64,000 nucleotides of DNA. It comes from Mesobacillus jeotgali. GTDB lineage: Bacteria > Bacillota > Bacilli > Bacillales > Cytobacillaceae. Below are positions 18,795 to 28,252 of this stretch, piece by piece. The stretch is taken from assembly GCF_002874535.1 (NCBI RefSeq), contig NZ_CP025025.1:4397353-4461352 (forward strand). Reading direction: 5' to 3'. A program made the translations under genes and the position numbers. Under the pieces are notes generated by a model. That model did not search any database. It worked only from the letters and a program-made list of their open reading frames with translations, and was not told where the DNA came from. How positions within the stretch are numbered: the first letter of the stretch is position 1; each line of letters begins with the position of its first letter.

Positions 18795-20294
18795 TTAACT
18801 ATAGGACTTTTCTTTTTCAACAAGACCAAGCGTCTTTGCTGTAGAAGTATGAATCTCATTGAACAGCTCTGGTTTGTCCACTAGTGACACTCCATAAGTT
18901 GGGACCATTTCCTCTATTTTATCTTTCCACTTAAACATTTCCTCAGGGAAGCATTTTTCCAGCACTTCCAGCATGACGTTTACGGCTGTAGATGCACCAG
19001 GAGATGCCCCTAGCAATGCCGCTACTGAGCCATCAGAGGCGCTTACAACCTCTGTACCAAACTGTAGTGTCCCTTTGCCAGTGTCCGTATCCTTGATGAC
19101 CTGTACACGCTGTCCTGCAACCACGATACCCCAATCCTCGCTTTTGGCGTTTGGAATAAACTCTCGCAGCTCTTCCATACGCTTTTCATGTGATAACATG
19201 ACTTGCTCAATAAGGTATTTTGTCAATGCCATCTCTTTGGCGCCTGCTGCGAGCATGGTAACGACGTTATTCGGTTTAACTGAATTGATCAAATCCAAAT
19301 TCGAACCTGTTTTCAGGAACTTTGGCGAGAAACCAGCAAACGGCCCAAACAGCAAGCTCTTCTTGTTATCGATAAATCGTGTATCCAGATGCGGAACCGA
19401 CATCGGAGGAGCCCCTACCTTGGCTTTTCCATATACTTTTGCATGGTGCTTGTCTACAACTTCGGGATTGTTGCATACCATGAATAGTCCGCTTACAGGG
19501 AATCCACCAATTTGTTTTGATTCTGGAATACCCGTTTTTTGTAGCAACGGCAGACTGCCGCCTCCACCGCCGATAAAAACAAATTTCGCGTAATGGGATT
19601 CTGTTCTACCGCTATCTAGGTTTTTCACTTTGACTTCCCATGATCCATCACTGGCACGCTTGATATCTTTCACACTATGTCTATAGTTAATCTCGACGTT
19701 TTTGCTCTCCAAATGTTCAAACAACATACGAGTTAATGCACCAAAGTTGACATCCGTTCCCGAGTCAATTTTGGTTGCCGCAATCGGGTCATTCGATGTA
19801 CGCCCTTCCATGACTAACGGAATCCATTCCTTCAGTTTTTCAGGATCTTCGGAGTATTCCATTCCCTGAAACATAGGAATGTCTGAAAGCGCTTTAAATC
19901 TATTTTTCAAAAACTCTACATTTTTTTCGCCTTCTACTAAACTCATATGGGGCAATGGCCTAATGAAGTCCTGTGGATTACGAATCAAATTGCTTTTTAC
20001 AAGATAAGACCAAAATTGCCTTGAAATTTGAAACTGTTCATTTACGTTAATTGCCTTGCTAATATCTATCGATCCATCCGGTTTCTCAGGCGTATAGTTC
20101 AACTCACAAAGGGCAGCATGCCCAGTACCCGCATTATTCCACTCATTTGAGCTCTCTTCACCTGACGAAGAAAGTTTTTCAAACACTTTGATGTTCCATT
20201 CCGGTGATAACTCTTTCAGTAAGGATCCCAACGTCGCACTCATGACACCTGCACCAATTAAGATAACGTCTGTTGCTTTCTGTACGTTGCTCAT
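18795..20294 (-). CDS. mqo: Malate:quinone oxidoreductase
   Basis: A 499-residue FAD-dependent peripheral membrane enzyme that oxidises malate to oxaloacetate and reduces quinone, an alternative to NAD-malate dehydrogenase in the TCA cycle. The N-terminal FAD site reads [17 protein letters not shown], and the family segments [20 protein letters not shown] and [12 protein letters not shown] near the C-terminus are present. The length is standard. The gene is monocistronic with an upstream non-coding region of nearly 780 bases. Confidence 0.96.
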   Translation of the reverse strand: MSNVQKATDVILIGAGVMSATLGSLLKELSPEWNIKVFEKLSSSGEESSNEWNNAGTGHAALCELNYTPEKPDGSIDISKAINVNEQFQISRQFWSYLVKSNLIRNPQDFIRPLPHMSLVEGEKNVEFLKNRFKALSDIPMFQGMEYSEDPEKLKEWIPLVMEGRTSNDPIAATKIDSGTDVNFGALTRMLFEHLESKNVEINYRHSVKDIKRASDGSWEVKVKNLDSGRTESHYAKFVFIGGGGGSLPLLQKTGIPESKQIGGFPVSGLFMVCNNPEVVDKHHAKVYGKAKVGAPPMSVPHLDTRFIDNKKSLLFGPFAGFSPKFLKTGSNLDLINSVKPNNVVTMLAAGAKEMALTKYLIEQVMLSHEKRMEELREFIPNAKSEDWGIVVAGQRVQVIKDTDTGKGTLQFGTEVVSASDGSVAALLGASPGASTAVNVMLEVLEKCFPEEMFKWKDKIEEMVPTYGVSLVDKPELFNEIHTSTAKTLGLVEKEKSYS

Positions 20295-21074
20295 TATACC
20301 CTTCCTTGTCTCTTATATTTGAGTAGGCGTCTACAATTTTTCACCTTCGAGCCCACCTTTGTTAAAACCATAACATACTCTATTATAATGATTTACTGAT
20401 TGAAATTTCTACTATTTACTGATAATTATAAACTATTTTAACACCTTAAAAAAGAGAGAAGTGTTACTAAAGGGTCTTGCAATAATAAAAACCTCAAACT
20501 GTTTCAGAAAAAAGTGTGGAGGTTTCTGCTTGTCCTCAAATTATGATGGTAAGATCATCTCTCAATTTATAAAAAGGATCTTATGATTCGCCCTACTTAC
20601 CTAGCTCGCTGGTTAGAGGCATGACCCATTTGCTAGACAATAAAGGAGATCTGGCTTCATATCGTCACCTGAATGATAAGCTTAATTAATAAGGATTACT
20701 TAATTTGAATCTAGTTTCTCACTGATGTTATTAGAAAAAACTAAGCAAGATAGGATATTATTGTGCTGAATATCTTATCTTGCTTAGTCAATTTTTTGTA
20801 AAGCTGTTCTGAGCAACATTTAGTATTTGTTGTTTAATAAATTAATTTATAGAAGGATGTAAAACATCATGCGTTATTCATAAAATTCTGCCTCTCCAAG
20901 TATTTCAGAACTGTTTGGGAAATAGACTTGAGCCAGAGCCATTTTTTCATTCTATTAAAATCAGCACAAAATTTTATTAGTACAGGTGCATCAACAACCA
21001 TCGATTGTTCCATATGTGTGGTGTATAACTCACATTAAATTGATTATTTAATTACAGATTTCATCATCGTTGAA
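20295..21074. other. Gene-poor stretch upstream of mqo
   Basis: About 780 bases with no convincing intact gene. It holds the mqo promoter region, a small hairpin (AAACCTC/GAGGTTT, around 20490-20527) and short protein-like fragments in two frames at about 20586-20690 (IRPTYLARWLEA and THLLDNKGDLASYRHLNDKLN), possibly remnants of a lost gene. A very strong hairpin follows at 20741-20787. Confidence 0.5.
20741..20797 (+). terminator. Strong orphan terminator hairpin
   Basis: A 19-base arm (20741-20759) pairs with 20769-20787 with a single G-T pair, then ATTTTTTG. No intact plus-strand gene precedes it, which suggests a deleted gene or an unrecognised short RNA. Confidence 0.7.
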
Positions 21075-21659
21075 TTAGCAGAATTTTGTCCATTTTTCAT
21101 AAATCTTAGAATCTAACTGATTAACCTGCTTCATGAATATATCTAATTGTTTCAGTTTTTTTAGACCCTTTATCAAATCTGTGGGAACAGGAGCTTTGTA
21201 ATTCATGCTATTCACATGGTCAATTACTTTAATTTGATTATTTTCAGTAATAATCAAATGTCTTAAAGGAAGATTAATTCTTTTGAATCCAACCCGTTCC
21301 AACTCTTTTGCAATTGTAATGATTTGTTTAGTAAGGTTTTCAGATATACTGCCTTTTTCTTTGAGGTATGTTTTTAGATCTGTTCCTTTAATATAGTCCA
21401 TAATGATATAATTCGAGCCAATTTCATACACTTTTGGAATAAAAGAAAGTTCTTTGCCAAGGTTGAGTGCGTAGGCTTCTTTCTCTAAGGTCGATTTTTT
21501 TTCATAGATTTTAACACATTGCTGCTCGTTCAGTTTAAATACGACTCCTTGTCCTCCTTTTCCAACCAGCTGATATGTTGTCGGATTACTAACTTTAAAC
21601 TTTTTCTCACCTTTCTTACCGGATATACGTTCAATTTTTATAGATGTGAAGTCCTCCAT
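21075..21659 (-). CDS. Kinase-like protein C (single domain)
   Basis: A 194-residue single-domain paralogue of the double kinase-like protein at 8882-10189. The glycine loop is VGKGGQGVVF, the nucleotide Lys is in CVKIY, the hinge is IIMDYIKG, and the DFG position reads VIDHV. In the catalytic loop, RINLPLRHLII places Asn where the tandem protein has Asp, so classical phosphotransfer may be impaired. It is the last gene of the five-gene operon; its ATG directly abuts the stop of the preceding glycosyltransferase gene. Confidence 0.75.
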   Translation of the reverse strand: MEDFTSIKIERISGKKGEKKFKVSNPTTYQLVGKGGQGVVFKLNEQQCVKIYEKKSTLEKEAYALNLGKELSFIPKVYEIGSNYIIMDYIKGTDLKTYLKEKGSISENLTKQIITIAKELERVGFKRINLPLRHLIITENNQIKVIDHVNSMNYKAPVPTDLIKGLKKLKQLDIFMKQVNQLDSKIYEKWTKFC

Positions 21660-22805
21660 TTAACCCTTCCCTTCGAAATTCTTGTTTAAATCATTTTGCA
21701 AAGTTAACCAAAAGTCTTCAATCGCAACCTCTGATACAAACCGATGTCCGATATTGCGAATTAAGCTGCTCATCTCTTGATAAAATTCAGCATTGGTCAG
21801 CTTCTGATAGATTTGAACTATATCATTTTCGTCTTCAACAAAGAGTGGATAATCCTTGCCTAATAAATGTATATTACCAATGGTTTTTGTTGTGATGACC
21901 GGCACTCCAAGCGATGCATATTCGAGAATGCGAGTGAGATAGGAATAACTAGGATTCTGATTATTTGTATCATCATAGATCAAAGCTAATCCAATACCTG
22001 CCTTTAAGATCAGTTCTTTCGTTTCCCACATCGACATCTGACCATGATTTTTCACTTCTGGGGCTGATATGTGAAGATCAGCCTGCTCTGAAAAATCAGG
22101 TGCAACTGATGGATATGCTAGGTGCAAATACACTTCTGAATGGATATTTCGAATCAATTTCATTGCTTGAATGGCAACAGGTAATCCATATCTTGATCTA
22201 AGGACTCCTGTCATAGTTAGTTGAGGGGGATTAGACATATAGGGTACTGGATCAGTTATTTGAGATGATTCTATATATTGGGGTAATATTTGTAATTTCT
22301 CATCGAGGACATCCTCACGGAATCCTTGCTGAAGTAAATAAGCTTTTAACCTTTCTTTCCAAGGTAATGTTTGCAAAAAAACCATCCGAGAATTTTCAAT
22401 GACTTTAATAATGTCCTTCATTTCCCCTGAATCATCCAGGTTATAATGAAGCAGTAACACAAGCAGCTTACTCGCCAGGTTTTTATTTTCTTTAATTACC
22501 TGTAAAACATCTTCAGAATTTTCCCGGCAACGAATAAAGATATAATCATAGTTTTCTTTCTTATTCAACTTAGAAATCGTTTTTGGCAGCTGCTTTGATT
22601 TTATAAAACGAACATGTTTAAACAAAAAATTATCCTGTCCATTTTGAAAATCATAAGGTAAAACACAATCGATTTGAAAATGCTTCTTTGGCTGTGAAAA
22701 TACAGATGCCATTTTCTGTTCTATTGCTTTTAATAAAATCAAGAATTGAAGAACATCGCCTTTAGGTTTATATTTAGGAAAACTATAGGAAAAACACAAC
22801 TTCAT
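21660..22805 (-). CDS. GT-B-type glycosyltransferase
   Basis: A 381-residue protein with a GT4-like C-terminal half. The region LTRILEYASLGVPVITTKT matches the donor-binding E-x-(A/G)-x-G-x-P-V-I segment, and the N-terminal half starts MKLCFSYSFP. ATG 22805 is chosen because GGGAGG lies seven bases upstream and the codon overlaps the upstream stop (TAATG). A longer upstream reading frame adds only implausible sequence. The fold is clear, but sugar and acceptor are unknown. It sits between the GT2-GT4 fusion and kinase-like C. Confidence 0.75.
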   Translation of the reverse strand: MKLCFSYSFPKYKPKGDVLQFLILLKAIEQKMASVFSQPKKHFQIDCVLPYDFQNGQDNFLFKHVRFIKSKQLPKTISKLNKKENYDYIFIRCRENSEDVLQVIKENKNLASKLLVLLLHYNLDDSGEMKDIIKVIENSRMVFLQTLPWKERLKAYLLQQGFREDVLDEKLQILPQYIESSQITDPVPYMSNPPQLTMTGVLRSRYGLPVAIQAMKLIRNIHSEVYLHLAYPSVAPDFSEQADLHISAPEVKNHGQMSMWETKELILKAGIGLALIYDDTNNQNPSYSYLTRILEYASLGVPVITTKTIGNIHLLGKDYPLFVEDENDIVQIYQKLTNAEFYQEMSSLIRNIGHRFVSEVAIEDFWLTLQNDLNKNFEGKG

Positions 22806-24703
22806 TACTGATCCTCCCTTAGCAATTCCAAATAAATATTTCTTAGTCCTTCTGCTTGTTTTACTGCATTGAAATTTTGGACGACCCACTTACGCCCTTC
22901 TAAACCAATCTCTGACCATTTCTCTGGTTGAGACATCATTTTAAGTAGATTTTTAGCCAAATCAGTCGGATTATTTTCGGCAGCAAGCAGCGCACTTTTC
23001 CCTTCAATAACCCCTTCTGGTATACCGCTATGACGTGTAGATACTACCGGTAAACCTACTGCCTGTGCCTCCAAAATTGAAACTGGGAGACCTTCCATAT
23101 TTCCGTCTTTTCCAGCTACACTCGCTAAACAGAAAATATGAGCTTGATTCAAGATATTTCGTACTTCTGCATGCTGTTGATTACCTGCTAACTGAACGTG
23201 GTCTTCAAGCTCCAAGCGTTTGATCTGTTCAATCAGAGCCTGTCGATCCGGACCATCACCAACAATTGTTAATCGAAAATTACTCTTCTTCTTTTTCACT
23301 TGTGAAAGAGCTTCTATTAATACATGATGTCCTTTTTTCTCTATTAGTCTACCAACAGATACAATTTCGATAGAATCATTCTTGTCCTTTAATGTACGTG
23401 ATTGATATTGAAATTGATCGATATCGATGCCTAAGTGAGATACTCTTACTTTTGTCTCTGGGCATCCTAAGGAAAGCAGCTCTTGTCTAATAGCATTAGA
23501 AGGGACTAGGAACAGCTCTCCACTGTTAAAAAGCTTTCGATAATCTTCTACTTTATTCTTCGTATAGGGATATTTTCGAGCGTCATATCCATGAACAAAG
23601 GTAAGCATCGGAATTCCCAATTCTTCCTTTGCCTGTAGAGCAAAGAGTGCAGACGGACCGAAATGAGCATGCAGCAGATCAACTCGGTTTGTGCTTAATT
23701 CATTTGCCAGGTCAGTATTTTTTCTGACTTTTACTAAATGATCAATCGGAAAAATTTCCTCATTTGAGACCTTAGGTGTAAATGCCACATTGTTAAAATC
23801 GGAGTTGCGAACAATCTGTTGGTAAACAAACGTTTCCGTAAGCGGAAGATACTCTGTCATAATGTGACCGATCGTCTTTTTATTCGGCACTAGTTTAATC
23901 CTAAGCCAGCTTTTCTTTTCACTTTTCTTATTTTGATTAAAAAATATTGGTCTGTACTCGTCTCCCCATTTTTTTAACGTACGAAGCACAAGTTCCTTCT
24001 TTATTTCGGCATACTTGTCGATGTTATCATCTGTGGTTAACCTCGTTGAATGGAATCGTGAAAGATTATAGAGGTGTTCGTCCACTTTTCGAAAATTGTA
24101 TGTTTCAATCAGTTTAAACAAGATACGTCGATCCTCCATAAAACGTCCATTATACTTGTCTTTAACTTCCCATCCACCTATTTTGCGAAGGCATGCTGTA
24201 CGGTAAAACCTTGGATATACCATTGGGACATAGGTAATTAGGTCATATTTATCCGAGGAATTAAACTCTCTGACCCTTATCAGTTTCCCTTCCTCTAGAG
24301 ATTCCCATTCTTTATAATTTCCGTAGATTAATGCTGTCGAATCAGGTTCCTTTTCCATGCCTTTAAGCAACCGTTCTAAAGCATTCTTTTCTAGCCAGTC
24401 ATCACTATCCAACTGAACCATATATTTTGTATCAACTAATTTCAATGCTTGATTCAATACATTACATATCCCGACATTTTGCTCTATTTTAAAATAAGAA
24501 AATCTTTCATCATTTAAGATGAGCTCTTTCATCACTTGCTGTGTATTGTCGGTGGATCCATCATCCATTATGATCGCTTTCCATTGTTTGAGACTCTGTT
24601 CTTTCAAGCTGTTAATGGCTCTATGGATCATGCCTGCACGATTATAAGTTGGAATGATGACCGTAACTTTTGGGAGATTTTGAACCGCTTCCCTTTTATC
24701 CAT
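22805..24703 (-). CDS. Fused GT2-GT4 glycosyltransferase
   Basis: A 632-residue two-enzyme fusion. Residues 10-230 are a GT-A fold GT2 domain: VTVIIPTYNRAGMIHRAI at the start, MDDGSTDNTQ, and the metal-binding QLDSDDW. Residues 285-630 are a GT-B fold GT4 domain: LLHAHFGPSALF, SVGRLIEKKGHHVL, and EGLPVSILEAQAVGLPVV. The GT4 half resembles the GT4 at 7815. It should add two sugars in succession. AAAGGAG precedes ATG 24703. It is third in the operon after kinase-like A and B. Confidence 0.88.
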   Translation of the reverse strand: MDKREAVQNLPKVTVIIPTYNRAGMIHRAINSLKEQSLKQWKAIIMDDGSTDNTQQVMKELILNDERFSYFKIEQNVGICNVLNQALKLVDTKYMVQLDSDDWLEKNALERLLKGMEKEPDSTALIYGNYKEWESLEEGKLIRVREFNSSDKYDLITYVPMVYPRFYRTACLRKIGGWEVKDKYNGRFMEDRRILFKLIETYNFRKVDEHLYNLSRFHSTRLTTDDNIDKYAEIKKELVLRTLKKWGDEYRPIFFNQNKKSEKKSWLRIKLVPNKKTIGHIMTEYLPLTETFVYQQIVRNSDFNNVAFTPKVSNEEIFPIDHLVKVRKNTDLANELSTNRVDLLHAHFGPSALFALQAKEELGIPMLTFVHGYDARKYPYTKNKVEDYRKLFNSGELFLVPSNAIRQELLSLGCPETKVRVSHLGIDIDQFQYQSRTLKDKNDSIEIVSVGRLIEKKGHHVLIEALSQVKKKKSNFRLTIVGDGPDRQALIEQIKRLELEDHVQLAGNQQHAEVRNILNQAHIFCLASVAGKDGNMEGLPVSILEAQAVGLPVVSTRHSGIPEGVIEGKSALLAAENNPTDLAKNLLKMMSQPEKWSEIGLEGRKWVVQNFNAVKQAEGLRNIYLELLREDQ

Positions 24704-24720
24704 TTTTTCGCTCCTTTCAT

Positions 24721-25326
24721 TTATATTTGTTCTAAATCAACTGCTTTTCCCCATTCACTATATTGTTCAGGATCAAGTTCCTTAGCGTGATCCAAAAAGG
24801 TCTGAAGCAGGCCTATTTTCTTAAGATCCGTAAATAATTCGTTCGGATAGGGCTGAAAATATGAAAACGCGTCCGAATGATCAACGAATTTTAGGACCTC
24901 TCCATCCGTAACAATAAAATGTCCTAATTTGCTTTCAATACGTGTAAATCCAACTTTTTTCAATTCTCTATGAATCATTAAAATTTGCTGTGATATGCTT
25001 TTGCTTAAATGATTTACTTTCTGCAGGTACTTATACAAAGATGGGCCTTTTATATATTCCATAATGATGTAGTTAGACCCACGTTCATAAAATTCAGGAA
25101 TAAAAGAATACTTTTTTGCTGCTTCATACGCTTTCATTTCTTTCTCAACAAAGCTTTTCTTAACATAGAATTTGATACATCGGTCATCATCTAACTGAAA
25201 AACTGCTCCTTGAACTCCCTTGCCAATCAATCTGAAGTCTGTTGGATTGTTGATAATTAACGTTTTCCTTCCATCACTATCTATCACTCTACTTACACTA
25301 ATCGATTTAAATTCTTTTTTTTTCAT
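24721..25326 (-). CDS. Kinase-like protein B (single domain)
   Basis: A 201-residue kinase-fold paralogue. The glycine loop is IGKGVQGAVF, the Lys is in CIKFY, the hinge is IIMEYIKGPS, and the DFG position reads FVDHSDAF. The catalytic loop RIESKLGHFIV has Glu where Asp is expected. Its first codons overlap the end of the upstream kinase-like A gene by 20 bases, so the two are translationally linked. Confidence 0.75.
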   Translation of the reverse strand: MKKKEFKSISVSRVIDSDGRKTLIINNPTDFRLIGKGVQGAVFQLDDDRCIKFYVKKSFVEKEMKAYEAAKKYSFIPEFYERGSNYIIMEYIKGPSLYKYLQKVNHLSKSISQQILMIHRELKKVGFTRIESKLGHFIVTDGEVLKFVDHSDAFSYFQPYPNELFTDLKKIGLLQTFLDHAKELDPEQYSEWGKAVDLEQI

Positions 25327-25948
25327 ATCCTTCCTTCTCTACGAGTTCAATTTTTTTTTTCGAAAAATCCACGTGTTGTTTCCATTCTGAATACAGATCA
25401 GCATCCAGCTTTCTAACATGCTCTAAAAAAACATCTAACAATTTTACTTTTTTAAACTGGTTAAATAGCTGGAGCGGATAAGGTTGATCCTCTGTAAATA
25501 CCCCTGAATGATCAACAAACTTGAGCTCCTCATTTTCGGTTACAATAATTTGACTTAATTTAAGTTTTATTTTAGTAAACCCAATTTCCTTCATTGCTCT
25601 TATACATTCTACAATTTGTCGTGAGTAGTCTTCAGGAAGTGTTTTCTTTTCCTTAATATAGCTGCTTAACTTAACTCCTTTAAAAAACTCCATAATGATA
25701 TAGTTAGTGCCTACTTCATATACCTTTGGCATAAATCGGAGATTCTTAGCGATTTCCAGAGCCTCCGCTTCTCGTGATGAATCTTTAGGATTTGCACTAA
25801 CTTTGACACATCGATGTTCATCCAATTGAAAGACTGCCCCTCGTACTCCATGGCCTATTAATTTGTAAGGTGTAGGATTATAAATATTGAGTGTTTTTTT
25901 ACCTTTCCTTACCACTCTCTCCACCTTTATTAATTCAAAATCGCTCAT
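25307..25948 (-). CDS. Kinase-like protein A (single domain)
   Basis: A 213-residue kinase-fold paralogue and first gene of the operon. The glycine loop is IGHGVRGAVF, the Lys is in CVKVS, the hinge is IIMEFFKG, and the DFG position reads FVDHSGVF. The catalytic loop KIKLKLSQIIV has Lys at the Asp position and Gln at the Asn position, the most degenerate of the five domains. ATG 25948 follows AAGGAGGA; an upstream in-frame extension lacks a ribosome site. Reads divergently from galE. Confidence 0.75.
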   Translation of the reverse strand: MSDFELIKVERVVRKGKKTLNIYNPTPYKLIGHGVRGAVFQLDEHRCVKVSANPKDSSREAEALEIAKNLRFMPKVYEVGTNYIIMEFFKGVKLSSYIKEKKTLPEDYSRQIVECIRAMKEIGFTKIKLKLSQIIVTENEELKFVDHSGVFTEDQPYPLQLFNQFKKVKLLDVFLEHVRKLDADLYSEWKQHVDFSKKKIELVEKEGYEKKRI

Positions 25949-25975
25949 GATATCCTCCTTCCATAAATTACTGAT

Positions 25976-25983
25976 ATTGTATG
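25976..25983 (-). promoter_or_regulatory. Candidate SigE-type -10 for the kinase/GT operon
   Basis: On the minus strand CATACAAT matches the SigE -10 consensus about 28 bases before the first start codon. A CATTTC 16 bases upstream is a weak -35. If real, it would place the operon in the mother cell during sporulation. Confidence 0.35.
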
Positions 25984-26176
25984 CAACTTCATACTTTTCG
26001 AAATGGTTCAATCGTACATTTATCTTGTATGTAGACGAAAATAGATTCATGGTTCAATTTTTCTTGAGGAAATAACCAATCAAGTGTTGTTTGAATACGA
26101 CATGATATTAAAAGATCAAATAATAATTACACCATTACTAGTTGTCATATCAATTTTAGAGACTGTATAAAATAAA

Positions 26177-26205
26177 TTGTTAAGAGTGATTTAACATTAT
26201 AAAAT
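26177..26205 (+). promoter_or_regulatory. Probable SigA promoter of galE
   Basis: TTGTTA (26177-26182), a 17-base spacer and TAAAAT (26200-26205) lie about 45 bases before galE. Confidence 0.5.
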
Positions 26206-26250
26206 CAGTACGTTTATGCTATTGAATGAGATCATGAGGGGTGACTATAT

Positions 26251-27231
26251 ATGGCGATTTTAATCACAGGTGGAGCAGGTTATATTGGCTCACACACAGT
26301 GAAATACTTTTTAGATCAAAATGAGGAAGTTGTCGTTGTAGATAATTTGCAGAGTGGGCATAGGAATGCAATAAGTACAAATTCTTTTTATCAAATAGAT
26401 CTTAGGGATAAAGGTGCTCTAGATCAAGTGTTTAAGACACATAATATTGAAGCAGTGATACATTTTGCGGCAAACTCCTTAGTTGGTGAAAGTATGGATA
26501 AACCCTTTGAATACTACCATAATAATGTTTATGGATTAATGTGTCTTCTAGAAGTCATGAAAGATCATAATGTCAGCAAAGTTGTTTTTTCATCAACAGC
26601 TGCTATCTATGGTGAGCCAAAGATCCTTCCTATTTTAGAAGAAGCTGAAGCAAACCCAACTAATACCTATGGTGAAACCAAACTTGTAATGGAGAGAATG
26701 ATGAAATGGTTTGAGCAAGGGTATGGAATTAAATATGTTTCTCTTAGATACTTTAATGCAGCAGGTGCACATGAAAGTGGAATGATTGGAGAGGTTCATG
26801 ATCCTGAAACACATTTAGTCCCACTTATTCTTCAAGTTCCATTGAATAAACGGGAAAAAATATATATTTTTGGTGATGATTATCCAACAAAAGATGGCAC
26901 TTGTATAAGAGATTATATTCATGTCATGGATTTAGCTTCTGCACATTATTTAGCTTTAGAGTATTTAAGAAAAGATAACCCAAGTGATATCTTTAACCTG
27001 GGAAATGGAAATGGTTATTCTGTAAAAGAAGTCATTGATATAACAAGAAAAGTAACAGGGCATTCTATACCTGCTGAAATTAAAGATAGAAGAGCAGGAG
27101 ACCCAGCAATTTTAATAGCTTCATCCAAAAAGGCTAAAAACATATTAGGCTGGACACCTAAGTATCACTCATTGGAAAAGATTATCCAGGATGCATGGAA
27201 ATGGCATAGTAACAACCCAAGTGGTTATTAA
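26251..27231 (+). CDS. galE: UDP-glucose 4-epimerase
   Basis: A 326-residue short-chain dehydrogenase interconverting UDP-glucose and UDP-galactose (or the N-acetyl forms). NAD site GGAGYIGSHT, HFAANSLVGES, SST...YG, then the Tyr/Lys catalytic pair in YGETK, and RYFNAAGAH as in GalE. The length is close to the 330-340 norm. GAGGGG precedes ATG 26251. It diverges from the kinase/glycosyltransferase operon and probably supplies UDP-galactose to it. Its codon choice is AT-rich compared with the core genes. Confidence 0.92.
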   Translation: MAILITGGAGYIGSHTVKYFLDQNEEVVVVDNLQSGHRNAISTNSFYQIDLRDKGALDQVFKTHNIEAVIHFAANSLVGESMDKPFEYYHNNVYGLMCLLEVMKDHNVSKVVFSSTAAIYGEPKILPILEEAEANPTNTYGETKLVMERMMKWFEQGYGIKYVSLRYFNAAGAHESGMIGEVHDPETHLVPLILQVPLNKREKIYIFGDDYPTKDGTCIRDYIHVMDLASAHYLALEYLRKDNPSDIFNLGNGNGYSVKEVIDITRKVTGHSIPAEIKDRRAGDPAILIASSKKAKNILGWTPKYHSLEKIIQDAWKWHSNNPSGY

Positions 27232-27574
27232 ACTACAAATATTATTTTTTCACCTTTGATAATGATTTCTATAACAGGAATTGTGTCAGTACATGGAAAC
27301 ACTCATTCTGCTGGACCTGCCCCAACTGCACCAAAAGGTGACGACTACGTTTTCAATCGATTACGAGTTTACTATACTAGATAAATAATAGAAGCTGTTT
27401 CTTCTGGGAACCCACTTAAATACGGCTAAGAAACTCGTAAATAAAGAGTATTCGTGAGATGTTAAACTGAAGGAGTTGGTTATTGATTCTTGTTAAGTAA
27501 AATATGATTTCATTTCCTGTTTCTTTATAATTGTTGGGAAGAAACGCATTAACCATCTTTAAAGCTTTCTTTTC
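27232..27574. other. Intergenic stretch after galE
   Basis: No convincing gene. A 40-codon frame at 27262-27384 (ending APKGDDYVFNRLRVYYTR) has protein-like composition but no ribosome site; it may be the tail of a lost gene. Confidence 0.4.
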
Positions 27575-27579
27575 ACAGT

Positions 27580-27616
27580 AATAAAGACAAAAGGAGCCTA
27601 ATATAAATTAGACTCC
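27580..27616 (-). terminator. Terminator downstream of rlmH
   Basis: AGGAG.CTAAT (27592-27602) pairs with ATTAG.CTCCT, and on the minus strand is followed by TTTTGTCTTTATT. Confidence 0.7.
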
Positions 27617-27672
27617 TGCATCTACGAGGGAAAGATATATTCTATTTGCTTTTTAATTTAAAAAAACTTCAT

Positions 27673-28152
27673 TTACTTATGGTACGGTTCTCCCCGATTA
27701 ATCCGGAAAGCCCGATATACTTGCTCTACTAAAATAAGCCTCATCAGCTGGTGCGGAAAGGTCATCTTAGAAAACGACAATTGCTCGTCTGCTCTCTTTA
27801 AAATTTCGTCGCTCAGTCCGAGTGATCCGCCGATGACGAAGGCAATTTTGCTTTTGCCGTATGTGGCGAGTTTATCGAGGGTGTCTGCGAGTTCTTCGGA
27901 GGATTTAAGCTTGCCATTGATGGCAAGCGCGATGACATATGTATCCATACCGATTTTCGAAAGGATCCTCTCACCTTCTTTTTGCTTTACCTGGACCATT
28001 TCCGTTTCACTTAGTTCTTCTGGCGCTTTTTCATCTGGTACTTCGATGACTTCTACTTTTGCATAGCTTCCGAGTCGTTTTAGGTACTCCTCTATCCCCT
28101 GTTTCAGGTATTTTTCTTTTAATTTACCAACCGTCACGATTGAGATATTCAC
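27673..28152 (-). CDS. rlmH: 23S rRNA pseudouridine-1915 N3-methyltransferase RlmH
   Basis: A 159-residue SPOUT-class methyltransferase (YydA in B. subtilis) that methylates pseudouridine 1915 in helix 69 of 23S rRNA. The SAM-binding trefoil knot region [12 protein letters not shown] and the C-terminal [20 protein letters not shown]...PYHK are diagnostic. GTG 28152 (reading [12 protein letters not shown]) has GGGGA six bases upstream and gives the standard length; an ATG 12 bases earlier is less likely. Three 11-bp direct repeats and a DnaA-box cluster lie directly upstream. Confidence 0.95.
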   Translation of the reverse strand: MNISIVTVGKLKEKYLKQGIEEYLKRLGSYAKVEVIEVPDEKAPEELSETEMVQVKQKEGERILSKIGMDTYVIALAINGKLKSSEELADTLDKLATYGKSKIAFVIGGSLGLSDEILKRADEQLSFSKMTFPHQLMRLILVEQVYRAFRINRGEPYHK

Positions 28153-28165
28153 AGTCATCCCCACT

Positions 28166-28196
28166 TTACAAACAGATTACAAACAGTTTACAAACA
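28166..28196. repeat. Three 11-bp direct repeats upstream of rlmH
   Basis: TTACAAACA occurs at 28166, 28177 and 28188, exactly 11 bases apart (one helical turn), and directly abuts the DnaA-box cluster. Confidence 0.8.
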
Positions 28197-28252
28197 AGAT
28201 ATCCACAATAGTTATCCACATATTCACATCGCTATCCACATTTAGTAGGCGA

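Noticed and set aside
18973-19593. Long open frame antisense to mqo
   Set aside because: It mirrors mqo codon structure and has no ribosome site; mqo is certain.
25360-25380. CCACGTG core as parS
   Set aside because: The right flank TTGTTT does not match the consensus; only the core is shared.
7815-27231. Complete capsule or teichoic-acid locus
   Set aside because: No polymerase, flippase, ABC exporter, priming transferase or chain-length regulator is encoded, so only sugar supply and transfer can be supported.
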